A DNA stretch of 64,000 nucleotides from an uncultured Desulfatiglans sp. (lineage in GTDB: Bacteria; Desulfobacterota; DSM-4660; Desulfatiglandales; Desulfatiglandaceae): NCBI GenBank assembly GCA_900498135.1, contig LR026961.1:1776005-1840004 (forward strand). The letters run 5' to 3'. Below, piece by piece: positions 16,681 through 26,346 of the stretch. The notes under the pieces are model-generated. The model had not been told where the DNA came from. It saw only the letters and a program-made list of their open reading frames with translations, and made no database searches. Each line of letters starts with the position of its first letter. Position 1 is the first letter of the stretch. The position numbers and the translations under genes were made by a program.

Positions 16681-19170
16681 TCAGCCGCATTTCGTGAATC
16701 CACAGAAGTGGCAGGTCATGCAGCCTTCCTCGAAACTGATCACCTGACCACACTCCGGGCAGGTCTCGCCCATGAGGCTGTTTGCATATCCCCCGTTTTT
16801 CCTGGCGTTTTTGCCTTGGAGATATCGTTTTTCCAGTACGCGGCTGATCGCATCCGGAATGGAAAGCACCAGCCCGTCTTTTTGGAAGACCGGGTGCTCC
16901 CCTCCGATCCCTTTCAGCTGCTCGACGATTTTGTCGACCTTGACCCCTGACCGGAGGGCCAGGGATACGAGACGCCCGATGGCTTCGGTCTTGGCTGTGG
17001 TGGACCTGCCGGATTTACCTATGGTCGCAAAGACCTCAAAGGGCCTGCCCTCATATTCCGTAACTGTAACATAAAGGGTCCCGAGGCCGGTCACCATCTT
17101 GGTGGTGAAACCCTCGAGGGTTTCCGGCCGCTCCTTGACGGCCGTCATGAAGCCTTCGGTGCGCTTTTCCTCGTGCGCCACCGAAAGGACCTGATGCTCC
17201 TTGCTGCCGTCGCGATAGATCGTGACCCCTTTGCAGCCCAGTTCGTAGGCCAGATCGTACACATCCCGGACATCTTCCACGGTGGCGTCCCGCGGCAGAT
17301 TGACGGTCTTGGACACAGCGTTGTCGGTGTGCTTCTGAAAGGCGGCCTGCATACGGACATGCCACTCGGGCGTGATGTCATGAGCGGTGACAAAGACCCG
17401 CCGCACGTCTTCGGGGATCTCATTCATGCCCTGGATGGACCCCTTCCTGGCGATCGCGTCCATCAGCTCCCGGCTGTAGAAGCCGTGCTGTCGGGCGGCG
17501 CCTTCGAAGCAGGGATTGACCTCCAGCAGTTCGTCGTTGTCCATGACCCGCCGGATGAAACTCAGGGCGAAAAGGGGCTCGATGCCGCTCGAACACCCTG
17601 CGATGATGCTGAGCGTCCCGGTGGGAGCAATGGTCGTGGTGGTGGCGTTGCGATAGGTCGCCCCCTTCTTGCCGTGGTAGACGCTCTTGTCGAAATTTTC
17701 GAACACGCCGCGCTCTCCGGCGAGCGCGTGGGAGACCTCGCGGGATTTTTTCTGAAAGAAGGCCATGAGCCGCTCGGCTGTCTCGATGGCCTCTTCGCTG
17801 TTATAAGGGATGCCGAGCATGAAAAGCATGTCGGCGAAGCCCATCAGACCCAGGCCGATCTTGCGGTTGCCCTTGACCATGCGGTCGATTTCGGGCAGCG
17901 GGTACTTGGACATGTCGATGGTGTTGTCGAGAAAGCGCACGCTGTCGCGGATCAGGACGCTCAGACCCTCGTAGTCGATCGCCGGCTTTCCGCCCTTTTC
18001 GATGACGAATTTCGCGAGGTTGATGGAGCCGAGATTGCAGGCCTCCATCGGCAGAAGCGGCTGCTCTCCGCAGGGGTTTGTGCTCTCGATTTCGCCCAGC
18101 GAAGGCGTCGGGTTGTCCCGGTTGATCCGGTCGAGGAAGATGATGCCGGGGTCCCCGTTTTCCCATGCCTGCTTGACGAGGGCATGATAGACCTCCTGAG
18201 CGTCCAGGCTTCCGACCGGCCTTTGCTCTCTCGGGTCGATGAGATCGTAACGCTCGCCCTTCCGAAGGGCCTCCATGAAGACATCCGTGACGGCGACGGA
18301 TATGTTGAAGTTGTTCAGGTCCTTGTTTTCTTTCTTGCTGGTGATGAATTCCAGGATGTCGGGATGGTCGACGCGCAGGATGGCCATATTGGCGCCGCGC
18401 CGGGTGCCCCCCTGCTTGACCTGTTCCGTGGCGGTGTTGAAGATCTTCATAAAAGAGACCGGTCCTGAGGCGACACCGCCCGTGGTCCCCACACGGCTGT
18501 TCTTGGGCCGCAGCCGCGAGAACGAAAAGCCCGTGCCGCCTCCGGATTTATGGATCATCGCGGCGTTTTTGAGGGCGTCGAAGATACCCTCCATGCTGTC
18601 TTCGATCGGCAGCACGAAGCAGGCAGCAAGCTGCCCGAGTCTTCTCCCGGCATTCATGAGGGTGGGGGAGTTGGGAAGAAATTTGAACTCCGTCATCATG
18701 TCGTAAAAGATTTCCTCCATCTCGGCCACCTTGGCTCCGTCGCCGTACCGTTCTTCGGCAAGCGCGATGTGGTGGGCCACCCTCCGGAACATCTCCTCGG
18801 GGGTTTCGAGGAGCCTGCCCTCTTCGTCCTTTCTCAGGTAGCGCCTTTCGAGCACGGTGCGGGCGTTTTGGGAGAGGCAGATGGAATCCTTTACGAAAAG
18901 CGATTTGTCGATGTGAACGGGGGAGGGTTTGGCGAGGCCGAATTCGATCAATTTGGCTTCGATCATCTTCTCGATCATGGGGATGGTGATGGTCTGGATC
19001 TCCAACTTGATCAGTTCCTCACGCAAAAAGCGGCTGACAGCCAGGGCGCGGGTCGCGTCGATGGGATTCGCCTTGACGAGCAGATCCGAGAAACGATGAT
19101 CATCCAGTCTGTAGGCGGCCAAATCCAGGCTGCCGTCCTCTGTTACCAGGAATTTTCCCTTCTCTCCCAT
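16681..19170 (-). CDS. nrdJ: Adenosylcobalamin-dependent (class II) ribonucleotide reductase
   Basis: This 829-residue enzyme reduces ribonucleotides to deoxyribonucleotides without oxygen, using adenosylcobalamin to generate a thiyl radical. Catalytic-site residues are visible: C184 in AACFVLP, and N365, C367 and E369 in NPCGEQPL. The nucleotide-binding loop SGGGTGFSFSRLRP is at 209-222. The C-terminus carries CPECGQ...CMTCHFCG, a four-cysteine zinc ribbon typical of the long NrdJ type. The ATG has AGGAAGGGGG upstream. A leader of nearly 300 bases separates it from a promoter overlapped by an NrdR box. No nrdAB or nrdD gene is in the window. Confidence 0.96.
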   Translation of the reverse strand: MGEKGKFLVTEDGSLDLAAYRLDDHRFSDLLVKANPIDATRALAVSRFLREELIKLEIQTITIPMIEKMIEAKLIEFGLAKPSPVHIDKSLFVKDSICLSQNARTVLERRYLRKDEEGRLLETPEEMFRRVAHHIALAEERYGDGAKVAEMEEIFYDMMTEFKFLPNSPTLMNAGRRLGQLAACFVLPIEDSMEGIFDALKNAAMIHKSGGGTGFSFSRLRPKNSRVGTTGGVASGPVSFMKIFNTATEQVKQGGTRRGANMAILRVDHPDILEFITSKKENKDLNNFNISVAVTDVFMEALRKGERYDLIDPREQRPVGSLDAQEVYHALVKQAWENGDPGIIFLDRINRDNPTPSLGEIESTNPCGEQPLLPMEACNLGSINLAKFVIEKGGKPAIDYEGLSVLIRDSVRFLDNTIDMSKYPLPEIDRMVKGNRKIGLGLMGFADMLFMLGIPYNSEEAIETAERLMAFFQKKSREVSHALAGERGVFENFDKSVYHGKKGATYRNATTTTIAPTGTLSIIAGCSSGIEPLFALSFIRRVMDNDELLEVNPCFEGAARQHGFYSRELMDAIARKGSIQGMNEIPEDVRRVFVTAHDITPEWHVRMQAAFQKHTDNAVSKTVNLPRDATVEDVRDVYDLAYELGCKGVTIYRDGSKEHQVLSVAHEEKRTEGFMTAVKERPETLEGFTTKMVTGLGTLYVTVTEYEGRPFEVFATIGKSGRSTTAKTEAIGRLVSLALRSGVKVDKIVEQLKGIGGEHPVFQKDGLVLSIPDAISRVLEKRYLQGKNARKNGGYANSLMGETCPECGQVISFEEGCMTCHFCGFTKCG

Positions 19171-19472
19171 TGGTTTTGCCCCCTTCCTGATGGTCCTTAT
19201 TGGAATGCTCAGATAAAATACCTGGAAGAAACAAGACGCTCAGCCAGAGGCCTTCCCCCGCCTTCGCCTCAAATCCTGATAGATGATCTGTCTGTGATGG
19301 ATAGCCGTCTCGAACCGGAGATGCATCTTTGCCGCCCACTGATCAGCCTGGGTCTTTACGTTCGGGGTAAGGATCAGATACAATCGACCCTGCTTGAATC
19401 CGCTTCCGGCAGATCGGTGCCGATTCGTTCAAGCCGGCTGCAATCGTGATGCGGTTCGATGCCGAGGGCTCT

Positions 19473-19500
19473 ATAGTACTAACTATATATTGTGTGTCAA
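19473..19500 (-). promoter_or_regulatory. Promoter of nrdJ
   Basis: On the reverse strand TTGACA (19495-19500) and TACTAT (19473-19478) are 16 bases apart. Transcription would start near 19466, giving a long leader before the nrdJ ATG. Base composition is sharply AT-rich compared with the surroundings. Confidence 0.65.
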
Positions 19501-19526
19501 TAGAAAATAAACGCAATATATGAGAT
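19480..19526. promoter_or_regulatory. Pair of NrdR boxes
   Basis: Box 1 (19480-19495, TAACTATATATTGTGT) matches the NrdR consensus at 13 consecutive positions and fills the spacer of the nrdJ promoter. Box 2 (19511-19526, ACGCAATATATGAGAT) is weaker. Their starts are 31 bases apart, three helical turns, the usual arrangement for cooperative NrdR binding. NrdR is an ATP/dATP-sensing repressor of ribonucleotide reductase genes. The nrdR gene is not in the window. Confidence 0.7.
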
Positions 19527-19627
19527 TTGAAGGACCATTTTTGATCCTATCCGATAACCTCCCGGAGATACTCGAAGAGTGCGGACCTCGTGGAGGGGGT
19601 GTGTCGGCGAGGGAAAGGAAGGCCATT

Positions 19628-22285
19628 TTGAGAGCGTTGCGAAAAATAGGTGCGTATGTTCTGGCCATGGTGATCCTGCTGACGGGTGCCGCCGGTTTGC
19701 AGGCCGCCTCGGTGGTCGATGGCGTCGAGCGCGTCCGGCTCGAGAACGGTTTGACCGTGCTTCTGAAGGAGGTGCAGGATGCCGCGGTTTCCTCAGTCCA
19801 GGTCTGGGTCGATGCAGGCAGCGCTGACGAGACGGAGGCCGAGGCCGGAATCACTCATTTTATCGAGCATATGATCTTCAAAGGGACGCCCAGCCGGCCC
19901 GCCGGGGAGATCGCCCGCACCATCGAGGCTGCGGGCGGCAGCATCAATGCCTATACCAGCCTGGACCGGACGGTCTATTTTGCGGAGATACCGGCTCCCG
20001 AAACCGCCACGGCCGTGGATGTCCTGCTGGATGCGGTGCAGTTCTCCCTTTTCGACGAGGAGGAAATCGCCCGGGAAAAGGAGGTGGTTCTCGAAGAGTA
20101 CCGGCGCATGGAAGACATCCCGGAAAGGCGGCTCGGTCGAGAGATGATGGCTCTCTGTTACGAAAAGCATCCTTACGGGCGCCCGGTGATCGGCACCATG
20201 GACTCCATCCGCAGCTTCGACCGTGCAGGCATCCTGCGATATATGGACAAATGGTATACGCCCGAAAACATGCTTCTGGTCGTGGTCGGAGCTTTCGATG
20301 GGCAAGCGATCCTCGATAGGATCCGGTCGCAGACGAACCGCTTCCCTGAAAGACGGGGAGCAAAGAAGGCCCTGCGGCCTGCAGAGCCGCCTCAAGAGAA
20401 GACCAGGACGCTCTTGATGCAGGAAAAGGTCGGACAGGTCTACATGGAGATGGCCTGGCACATCCCTCCGCTTCTGCATCAGGATATCCCCGCGCTGGAT
20501 CTCGTCGGGGCGATCCTGGGCGACGGAAAGATCTCGCGGCTTAATTCGCGGCTGCGCATCGACGAGCGTCTGGTGAACTCCATTTCCGCCGGAGCCTATT
20601 CCTTGAAGGATCCCGGTCTCTTTTTCATCAGTTCCGAGTTGAGTTCGGAGCATCTCGGCAAGGTCCTGAGGATCATCGGGGAAGAGGCCGCGCTGCTCGG
20701 GAAGGAACCGGTGAGCCCGCAGGAGTTGGAGCGGGCAATCAACCAGGTGGAGGCGGATTTTCTCTTCGCGATGGAAAGTGTTTCCGGACAGGCCCGGACC
20801 TTGGGGTTTTTCGAGATGCTGGGAGGCGGGTACCAGAAAGTGGAGACGTATCTGTCCGACCTGCGAGCGGTCGGTCCGGCGGAGGTCCAACGGGTCGCCG
20901 CGCGCTATCTCCGTCCGCAAAACCTGTCGATAGGGATTCTGCTGCCCTCGGAGGCGCCCTTTGAGGTCGGCACCGACGAGATCGCGGCCTTCTTCGAGCC
21001 CGCTTTGGACCGGGAGGCCGCCGAAAAAGGCGAAGCGGTTTCGAACCCGGTTTCCATGAAGGTTTTTCCGAACGGCATGCGGGTGATCGTCAAGGAGAAT
21101 CACGATCTGCCCGTATTTTCCGCCACCGGTGTGTTCATGGGCGGGTCGCGCCTCGAACCGCCGGATAAAGCCGGGCTGTCCAAGTTCACCGCCCGCATGT
21201 TGACGCGCGGGACCAGGAACCGGACCATGAAGGAGATCGCTTCCACAGTGGACGGATGGGCCGGACAGCTCGAAGGCTTTTCCGGCCGGAACAGTTTCGG
21301 TCTGAGCGGCCGTTTCCTCAGCGAAGAGCTTTATCCCGCGATGCTGCTGTTCTCGGAGTGCCTTCTCCAGCCGGTCTTTCCGGAGGAGGAGGTCGAAAAG
21401 GTCCGGGAAGACTTGCTGGCGGCGGTTCGCGCCAAAGAGGACCGTCCGACGGCTCAGCTCTTCGATCTGCTGCAGGCGACCCTCTATCGGCATCACCCCT
21501 ATGGAAAACCGGAGACGGGGACCGCTGAGAGCGTCGCCGGCATCCGGCGCGAGGACCTCCTGGATTGGTACAAGCGCATGGCGTTCCCGTCCGGATTGGT
21601 CATTGCGGTGGTCGGGGATGTGCGCGCCGAGGATCTGTTCACTTTCCTGGAGACGCTCTTCTCGTCCTTCACCGCCGCGCCCGACGGCCTGCCCGAGGTG
21701 TCGGGCGAACCGGCGCTTCTGGAACCTCGCCGGGCGCACCTTGAAAGGCCCGGATCGCAGACGCACCTCGCTGTGGGATACCTGGGGGTCTCGGTGAAGG
21801 ATCCTGCCAACGCGCCCATGGCCCTTGTCGACGGCATTCTTTCCGGGATGGGAGGGAGGCTGTTTCGGGAGCTTCGCGATAAGGAGAGCCTTGCTTATTC
21901 GGTGACGGCATTCAGGCGGCCGGGTCTCGAGACCGGCCTGTTTGCGGTTTATCTGGCTTGTGATCCGGCCAAGACCGTAACGGCCAGGGAAATGATCTTC
22001 AACGAACTCGCCAAGCTGCGGGAGGCAGGGGTTTCTGAAGAGGAACTGGCCGCATCCAAAAGGTATCTGCTCGGACAATTGGCGATCGGGCGGGAGACCA
22101 ACGGCAGCCAGGCGATGCAGATGTCGCTGGACGAGCTTTACGGGCTCGGCTATGATCACCAGGACCGCTTCATCGAGGCCATCGGGGCGGTTACAACCGT
22201 TGAAATCCAAAGAGCGGTCCAAAGCGTCTTCAGGCCCGACGGCTGCGTCGTGGTGAGCGTTGGACCGGGGGCCGGGGAACCCTGA
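19628..22285 (+). CDS. M16 family zinc peptidase, two-domain, secreted
   Basis: The TTG at 19628 with AAGGAAGG upstream gives 885 residues beginning with a signal peptide (RALRKIGAYVLAMVILLTG then LQA-A). A GTG at 19601 is a weaker alternative. The first M16 unit has the inverted zinc motif HFIEH (77-81), with the downstream glutamate in the EEEIAREKEVVLEEYRRMED helix. The second unit, starting near residue 475, lacks HxxEH (it reads KFTARMLTRGTRN) and is presumably the inactive half that closes over the substrate chamber. It should degrade peptides in the periplasm. The octaheme cytochrome gene follows 144 bases downstream. Confidence 0.92.
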   Translation: MRALRKIGAYVLAMVILLTGAAGLQAASVVDGVERVRLENGLTVLLKEVQDAAVSSVQVWVDAGSADETEAEAGITHFIEHMIFKGTPSRPAGEIARTIEAAGGSINAYTSLDRTVYFAEIPAPETATAVDVLLDAVQFSLFDEEEIAREKEVVLEEYRRMEDIPERRLGREMMALCYEKHPYGRPVIGTMDSIRSFDRAGILRYMDKWYTPENMLLVVVGAFDGQAILDRIRSQTNRFPERRGAKKALRPAEPPQEKTRTLLMQEKVGQVYMEMAWHIPPLLHQDIPALDLVGAILGDGKISRLNSRLRIDERLVNSISAGAYSLKDPGLFFISSELSSEHLGKVLRIIGEEAALLGKEPVSPQELERAINQVEADFLFAMESVSGQARTLGFFEMLGGGYQKVETYLSDLRAVGPAEVQRVAARYLRPQNLSIGILLPSEAPFEVGTDEIAAFFEPALDREAAEKGEAVSNPVSMKVFPNGMRVIVKENHDLPVFSATGVFMGGSRLEPPDKAGLSKFTARMLTRGTRNRTMKEIASTVDGWAGQLEGFSGRNSFGLSGRFLSEELYPAMLLFSECLLQPVFPEEEVEKVREDLLAAVRAKEDRPTAQLFDLLQATLYRHHPYGKPETGTAESVAGIRREDLLDWYKRMAFPSGLVIAVVGDVRAEDLFTFLETLFSSFTAAPDGLPEVSGEPALLEPRRAHLERPGSQTHLAVGYLGVSVKDPANAPMALVDGILSGMGGRLFRELRDKESLAYSVTAFRRPGLETGLFAVYLACDPAKTVTAREMIFNELAKLREAGVSEEELAASKRYLLGQLAIGRETNGSQAMQMSLDELYGLGYDHQDRFIEAIGAVTTVEIQRAVQSVFRPDGCVVVSVGPGAGEP

Positions 22286-22429
22286 GCGGTGGCAGGGGGG
22301 CGGCGTCTGTTATCGAAGCCCCTGCAACGTGATGCGGGGAGACGGAAACGGACGATTCCCAGGGCCCGGGAGGTTCCGGACGGCAGCCCTCCGGAGCCGG
22401 TCCTGCGGCAAGAGAAAAGGGAGGTGAAA

Positions 22430-23911
22430 ATGCACCCGATTTTGACAGCAGCGGCCATAGTCATCCTGCTTGCCGGAGGGGCGGCGGCCGAGGCCGGTCC
22501 GAGCGGCGATACGCAGGCGTGTGTCGAGTGCCACAAGCATCTGCACCCGGGAATCGTCGCCGAATGGCTTAAAAGCAGGCATGGGGGGACGACCCCCGCT
22601 TCGGCGGTTGTCAAACCGGTGATCGAGAGGCGGGTTTCCTCCGGGGATATCCCGGAAACCCTGGCCGGCGTTTCCGTCGGTTGCGCCGAGTGCCACACGA
22701 TGCGATCGGATGCGCATCCGGATTCCTTCGATCACAACGGTTACAAGGTGCATACCGTTGTGACCCCCGGGGACTGCGCCGTCTGCCACGCGAAGGAGGC
22801 GGAGCAGTATGGCGGGAATCTGATGGCGCATGCTTACGGAAACCTGGTCGAAAACCCGGTGTACCGGGATCTGATGGACAACATCAACGCCGTCTCGGTG
22901 ATCGAAGGGGACGGCATGAAGACGAACCCTCCTTCCGCGGAAACCCATGCCGATTCCTGCCTTTTCTGCCACGGCACCCAAGTGACCGTGGCGGGCAGAC
23001 GGACCGTCGCCTCGGATTTCGGGGACGTGGAAGTGCCGGTCCTTTCGGGCTGGCCCAATCGAGGTGTCGGCCGGATCAACCCGGATGGAACGAAGGGCGC
23101 GTGCAGCGCATGCCACACCCGCCATCAGTTTTCCATCGTCATGGCCCGGAAACCCCATACCTGCGCGGAGTGCCACAAAGGCCCCGATGTGCCCGCCTAC
23201 GCAGTTTATCAGGTCAGCAAGCACGGCGGGATCTATTCGGCGAAGCAGGAGGACTGGGACTTCGATGCCGTACCCTGGACCGTGGGCAAAGACCTGACAG
23301 CGCCCACCTGTGCCACCTGCCACGTCAGCCTGCTGACCGGGCCGGAAGGCGAGGTGCTGGCCGAGCGGACGCACCGCATGAACGATCGGCTGCCGCATCG
23401 GATCTTCGGCCTCGTCTATTCCCACCCGCATCCCATCAGCGCGGACACCACCACCATACGCAATGCCGCCGGGCTGTCGCTGCCGACGGAGCTCACGGGA
23501 GAGCCGGCGGCGGCCTTCCTGATATCGAAGCAGGAACAGGGCGTGCGGCTCGCGAAGATGCAGAAGACCTGCCTCGGCTGCCATTCGAGCGGTTGGGTCA
23601 CCGGTCATTTCAATCGCTTGGAAGAAAGCCTGAAGACGACGGATGCCATGACCCTCGCGGCTACCAACGTTCTCCTGTCGGCTTGGAAAAAGGGGCTGGC
23701 CAAAGGGTTGGACAAGGGTGACAGCCCCTTCAACGAGTCGATCGAAAAGATGTGGGTGGAACAGTGGCTGTTTTACGCCAACTCGACCAGGTTCGCTTCG
23801 GCCATGGCGGGAGCGGACTACGGGGCCTTCGCGAATGGACGGTGGTATCTATCGAAGAACCTCCGGGATATGTTCGAACGGGTGGCGGCGGTTCCCGAGG
23901 CTGCCCCTTGA
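22430..23911 (+). CDS. Octaheme cytochrome c, hydroxylamine oxidoreductase-like
   Basis: The ATG at 22430 follows GGGAGGTG and gives 493 residues with a signal peptide (to about residue 22). Eight CXXCH heme sites are present at 31, 85, 116, 177, 225, 245, 294 and 381, followed by a long helical C-terminus with no heme motif. Number, spacing and the helical tail match the HAO family of octaheme cytochromes. Members oxidise hydroxylamine or hydrazine, or reduce nitrite; the direction depends on a cross-linking tyrosine that I cannot place without alignment. In an anaerobe of this type a reductive role is more likely, but this is inference. It would act in the periplasm. Confidence 0.88.
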   Translation: MHPILTAAAIVILLAGGAAAEAGPSGDTQACVECHKHLHPGIVAEWLKSRHGGTTPASAVVKPVIERRVSSGDIPETLAGVSVGCAECHTMRSDAHPDSFDHNGYKVHTVVTPGDCAVCHAKEAEQYGGNLMAHAYGNLVENPVYRDLMDNINAVSVIEGDGMKTNPPSAETHADSCLFCHGTQVTVAGRRTVASDFGDVEVPVLSGWPNRGVGRINPDGTKGACSACHTRHQFSIVMARKPHTCAECHKGPDVPAYAVYQVSKHGGIYSAKQEDWDFDAVPWTVGKDLTAPTCATCHVSLLTGPEGEVLAERTHRMNDRLPHRIFGLVYSHPHPISADTTTIRNAAGLSLPTELTGEPAAAFLISKQEQGVRLAKMQKTCLGCHSSGWVTGHFNRLEESLKTTDAMTLAATNVLLSAWKKGLAKGLDKGDSPFNESIEKMWVEQWLFYANSTRFASAMAGADYGAFANGRWYLSKNLRDMFERVAAVPEAAP

Positions 23912-24100
23912 CGCGCTGACATCGGCGGGGCCGGGGCACGATCGCCGGACCGGGGGTGCCGGCGGAGGGTCGATGAAGGCCCCAAATAGTCATGGACATC
24001 CAAAAAAGATCGTGTTATCAAACGAAGTTCCGTTTCGCCGACGCGGAAAAGAAACCGGTTTGAACGGGGTGAGGTCCCTTGCGGATGGACAAGAGGCAGA

Positions 24101-24270
24101 TCCATCCGGAAAAGGTGTCTTTCGCCAATGCCGGAGTCGTCGATCGGCATATTTGTTATCGCGGCCGCCAGGTCGTTTCCCTACAGGTTCTCGATGTTTT
24201 TGGCCTGGGCAAATGCCTTGTCGGCGGATTGGAAATCTGGCCGTCGCAGATAATCATTTCCGGATGGAAG
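24101..24270 (+). repeat. Palindromic intergenic repeat, diverged full-length copy
   Basis: The segment begins TCCATCCGGAAAAGG and ends ATCATTTCCGGATGGAAG, the terminal inverted modules of the family, but the central palindrome is replaced by unrelated GC-rich sequence. It ends about 30 bases before the ppiD start. The rest of 23912-24301 contains no gene. Confidence 0.65.
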
Positions 24271-24301
24271 CGATATTTCAGGTTCCAGGAGGGTTCACCG
24301 G

Positions 24302-26212
24302 ATGCTGCTGAGTCTTATGAGGAAGCATGCCAAGTCATGGCTGATCAAATTCTTGATAACCATTATCGCCTTGGTCTTTGTCTTTTATTTCGGGTACTCC
24401 TTTACCTCGAGAGAAGGCGTCAAGGTCGCTTATGTCAACGGTGAATTGATCAGCGGGCTCGAGTACGAAAGGGCCTATGCGGACTTCGTCGAGCGGATGC
24501 GTGCACAGTATAAGGATTTCTGGAACGAGGGCATGGTCGAGGCGCTGCAACTCAAAACCCGCGCGCTGGAATTCCTGATTCAGCAGAAGCTGTTAGCTCA
24601 GGAGGCGGAACGCCTTGGTTTCAGCGTAACGAAAGAGGAGATTCAGAAGACCATCATGTCGTATCCCGCCTTTCAGGTGGATGGACGCTTTGATTTGAAC
24701 CGCTACCGACTGCTCCTCAATCACAATCGGATGGCGCCGGAGGATTTCGAGGCCGCGCTTAGACAGGATCTGCTTCAGGAAAAGCTCAAACAGTTTATTT
24801 TTGCCTTCACCGAAGTGAGTGAAAAAGAGCTGATGGAGCATTTTCTGTTTGATAACGAAAAGGTGAAAATCCAGTATGCCTTTTTCAGCCCAAATGAGAA
24901 CGCTGATGTAGCGTTGGATGAAAAGGCAATTAAGGAGTATTTCGAAAAAAATCGGCCTAGGTACAAAATACCGGAAAAAATAAAGGTCAGTTATCTCGAG
25001 TTCAATCCAGAGGACGTGAAGGAGCAGGTAACTGTCAACGAGGCCGACGTGGTTCAATATTACGAGAACAACGCCAAATTGTATACTAAGCCTGAAGAGG
25101 TTCGGGCGCGACATATCCTTTTCAAGGTTCCTGAGGGTGCATCGGAAGCGCAGGAAAAGGCTGTGGCCGATGTGGCCGCTAAGGTCCGTGCCCAAGCGCT
25201 GGAGGGGGTGGGTTTCGCCAAACTGGCTGTGATGTATTCGGAAAGCGAGACCCGAACCAAGGGAGGGGATCTCGGCTTTTTTTCCAAGGAAACGGTTCCC
25301 TTAGATTTGGCGGTTGTCAAAGACATGATCTTCGGTTTAAAGGTCGGGGAGATCAGCGAGCCTGTTCGAACGCCTTCCGGATACCATATCCTCAGCGTAG
25401 AGGAGCGCCGGGAGGGGGGGCTCCAACCCCTGGATGAGGTAAGAGAGAAGATCGAGGAGATCCTGGTCAAGAAAACCGCTTCCGAGATGGCAAAAGACCA
25501 GGCACTCTCATTGGTGGACCGATTGCCTTATGAAACCCCTTTGACCGAATTCGCTGCCGAAAACGACTTGTCGGTCAAAGAGTCAGATTTTTTCGATTCA
25601 AGAACCGGTCTGCCTGAACTTGGCCCAGATCCCAAGCGGGATCTCAGTACGCTTTTCGCTTTGCAGAAGTTCGAAACCAGCGAAATTGTCGAAATAGGGG
25701 GCAAGTATTATCTGTTCCAGGTGGCGGATCGACAAGAACCCCGTCTGCCCGATTTCGGCGAAGTCGAAGAAAAGGTGAAAGCGGACTACCGGGCGGAGCT
25801 CCTCCTCGATGAAACAAAGAAACGCGCCGAGTCTTTTCTTAAGGCCTTGCGTGATGGGGAATCATGGGATGTCATGGCGAGCAAAGAAAATATCGCCGTT
25901 GAGACGCCTCCGGCCTTCACACGCAGAGGCAGCGTTATCGGGATAGGGCACAACCAGGCTTTCAACGATGCCGCATTCCGCTTGAGCCAGGAGAACCCCT
26001 ATCCTCAAGAGGTTTTCACCAATGAGCGTGGTGCGTATGTGATGCGCTGGGAGGGAACGGAACCCGTAGACATGGAGTTGTTTGAAAAGGACAAGAGCCA
26101 TTTACATGATGCGGTCATCGAGATCAAGCATCGTCAGGCCTTTGAAGGCTGGCTGGACGATCTGAGAAAACATGCCAAGATAGAGATTGTTTCACCGGTG
26201 GAAAACCGATAG
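24302..26212 (+). CDS. ppiD: PpiD-like membrane-anchored peptidyl-prolyl isomerase (SurA_N plus PPIC)
   Basis: This 636-residue protein starts at an ATG with AGGAGGG upstream. A single N-terminal membrane anchor (WLIKFLITIIALVFVFYFGY) leads to a periplasmic SurA-N-like chaperone region (about 40-250). A parvulin domain (about 265-365) has RARHILFKV and GGDLGFFSKETV...F.LKVGEISEPVRTPSGYHIL. A C-terminal helical and second PPIase-like region follows. PpiD assists folding of proteins leaving the Sec channel. A repeat copy lies directly upstream. Codon use is less GC-rich than that of neighbours, especially around 24.8-25.1 kb, a mild hint of different ancestry. Confidence 0.92.
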   Translation: MLLSLMRKHAKSWLIKFLITIIALVFVFYFGYSFTSREGVKVAYVNGELISGLEYERAYADFVERMRAQYKDFWNEGMVEALQLKTRALEFLIQQKLLAQEAERLGFSVTKEEIQKTIMSYPAFQVDGRFDLNRYRLLLNHNRMAPEDFEAALRQDLLQEKLKQFIFAFTEVSEKELMEHFLFDNEKVKIQYAFFSPNENADVALDEKAIKEYFEKNRPRYKIPEKIKVSYLEFNPEDVKEQVTVNEADVVQYYENNAKLYTKPEEVRARHILFKVPEGASEAQEKAVADVAAKVRAQALEGVGFAKLAVMYSESETRTKGGDLGFFSKETVPLDLAVVKDMIFGLKVGEISEPVRTPSGYHILSVEERREGGLQPLDEVREKIEEILVKKTASEMAKDQALSLVDRLPYETPLTEFAAENDLSVKESDFFDSRTGLPELGPDPKRDLSTLFALQKFETSEIVEIGGKYYLFQVADRQEPRLPDFGEVEEKVKADYRAELLLDETKKRAESFLKALRDGESWDVMASKENIAVETPPAFTRRGSVIGIGHNQAFNDAAFRLSQENPYPQEVFTNERGAYVMRWEGTEPVDMELFEKDKSHLHDAVIEIKHRQAFEGWLDDLRKHAKIEIVSPVENR

Positions 26213-26346
26213 GTTTGGACCCACGGTCTGGGGCCTTTATACGGCAGGATTGAAAGGCGCTTTTTCGGGGCGTTTCCGGCCTTGAAGGGTTTTCCTGGCT
26301 GATGTGGGATGCGGGTCCCTTGTTGGGTATCGGAAAATCCGTCTCT

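Noticed and set aside
16668..16690. tRNA-like GGCCGTAGCTCAG sequence
   Set aside because: No anticodon arm or acceptor partner follows; the bases belong to the junction between the M48 and nrdJ genes.
19171..19466. Possible cobalamin riboswitch in the nrdJ leader
   Set aside because: The leader was read for the conserved B12-box and core sequences and neither was seen; NrdR boxes explain regulation better.
19793..22222. 809-residue antisense frame across the M16 protease gene
   Set aside because: It shows no recognisable protein sequence and fully overlaps a well-supported forward gene.
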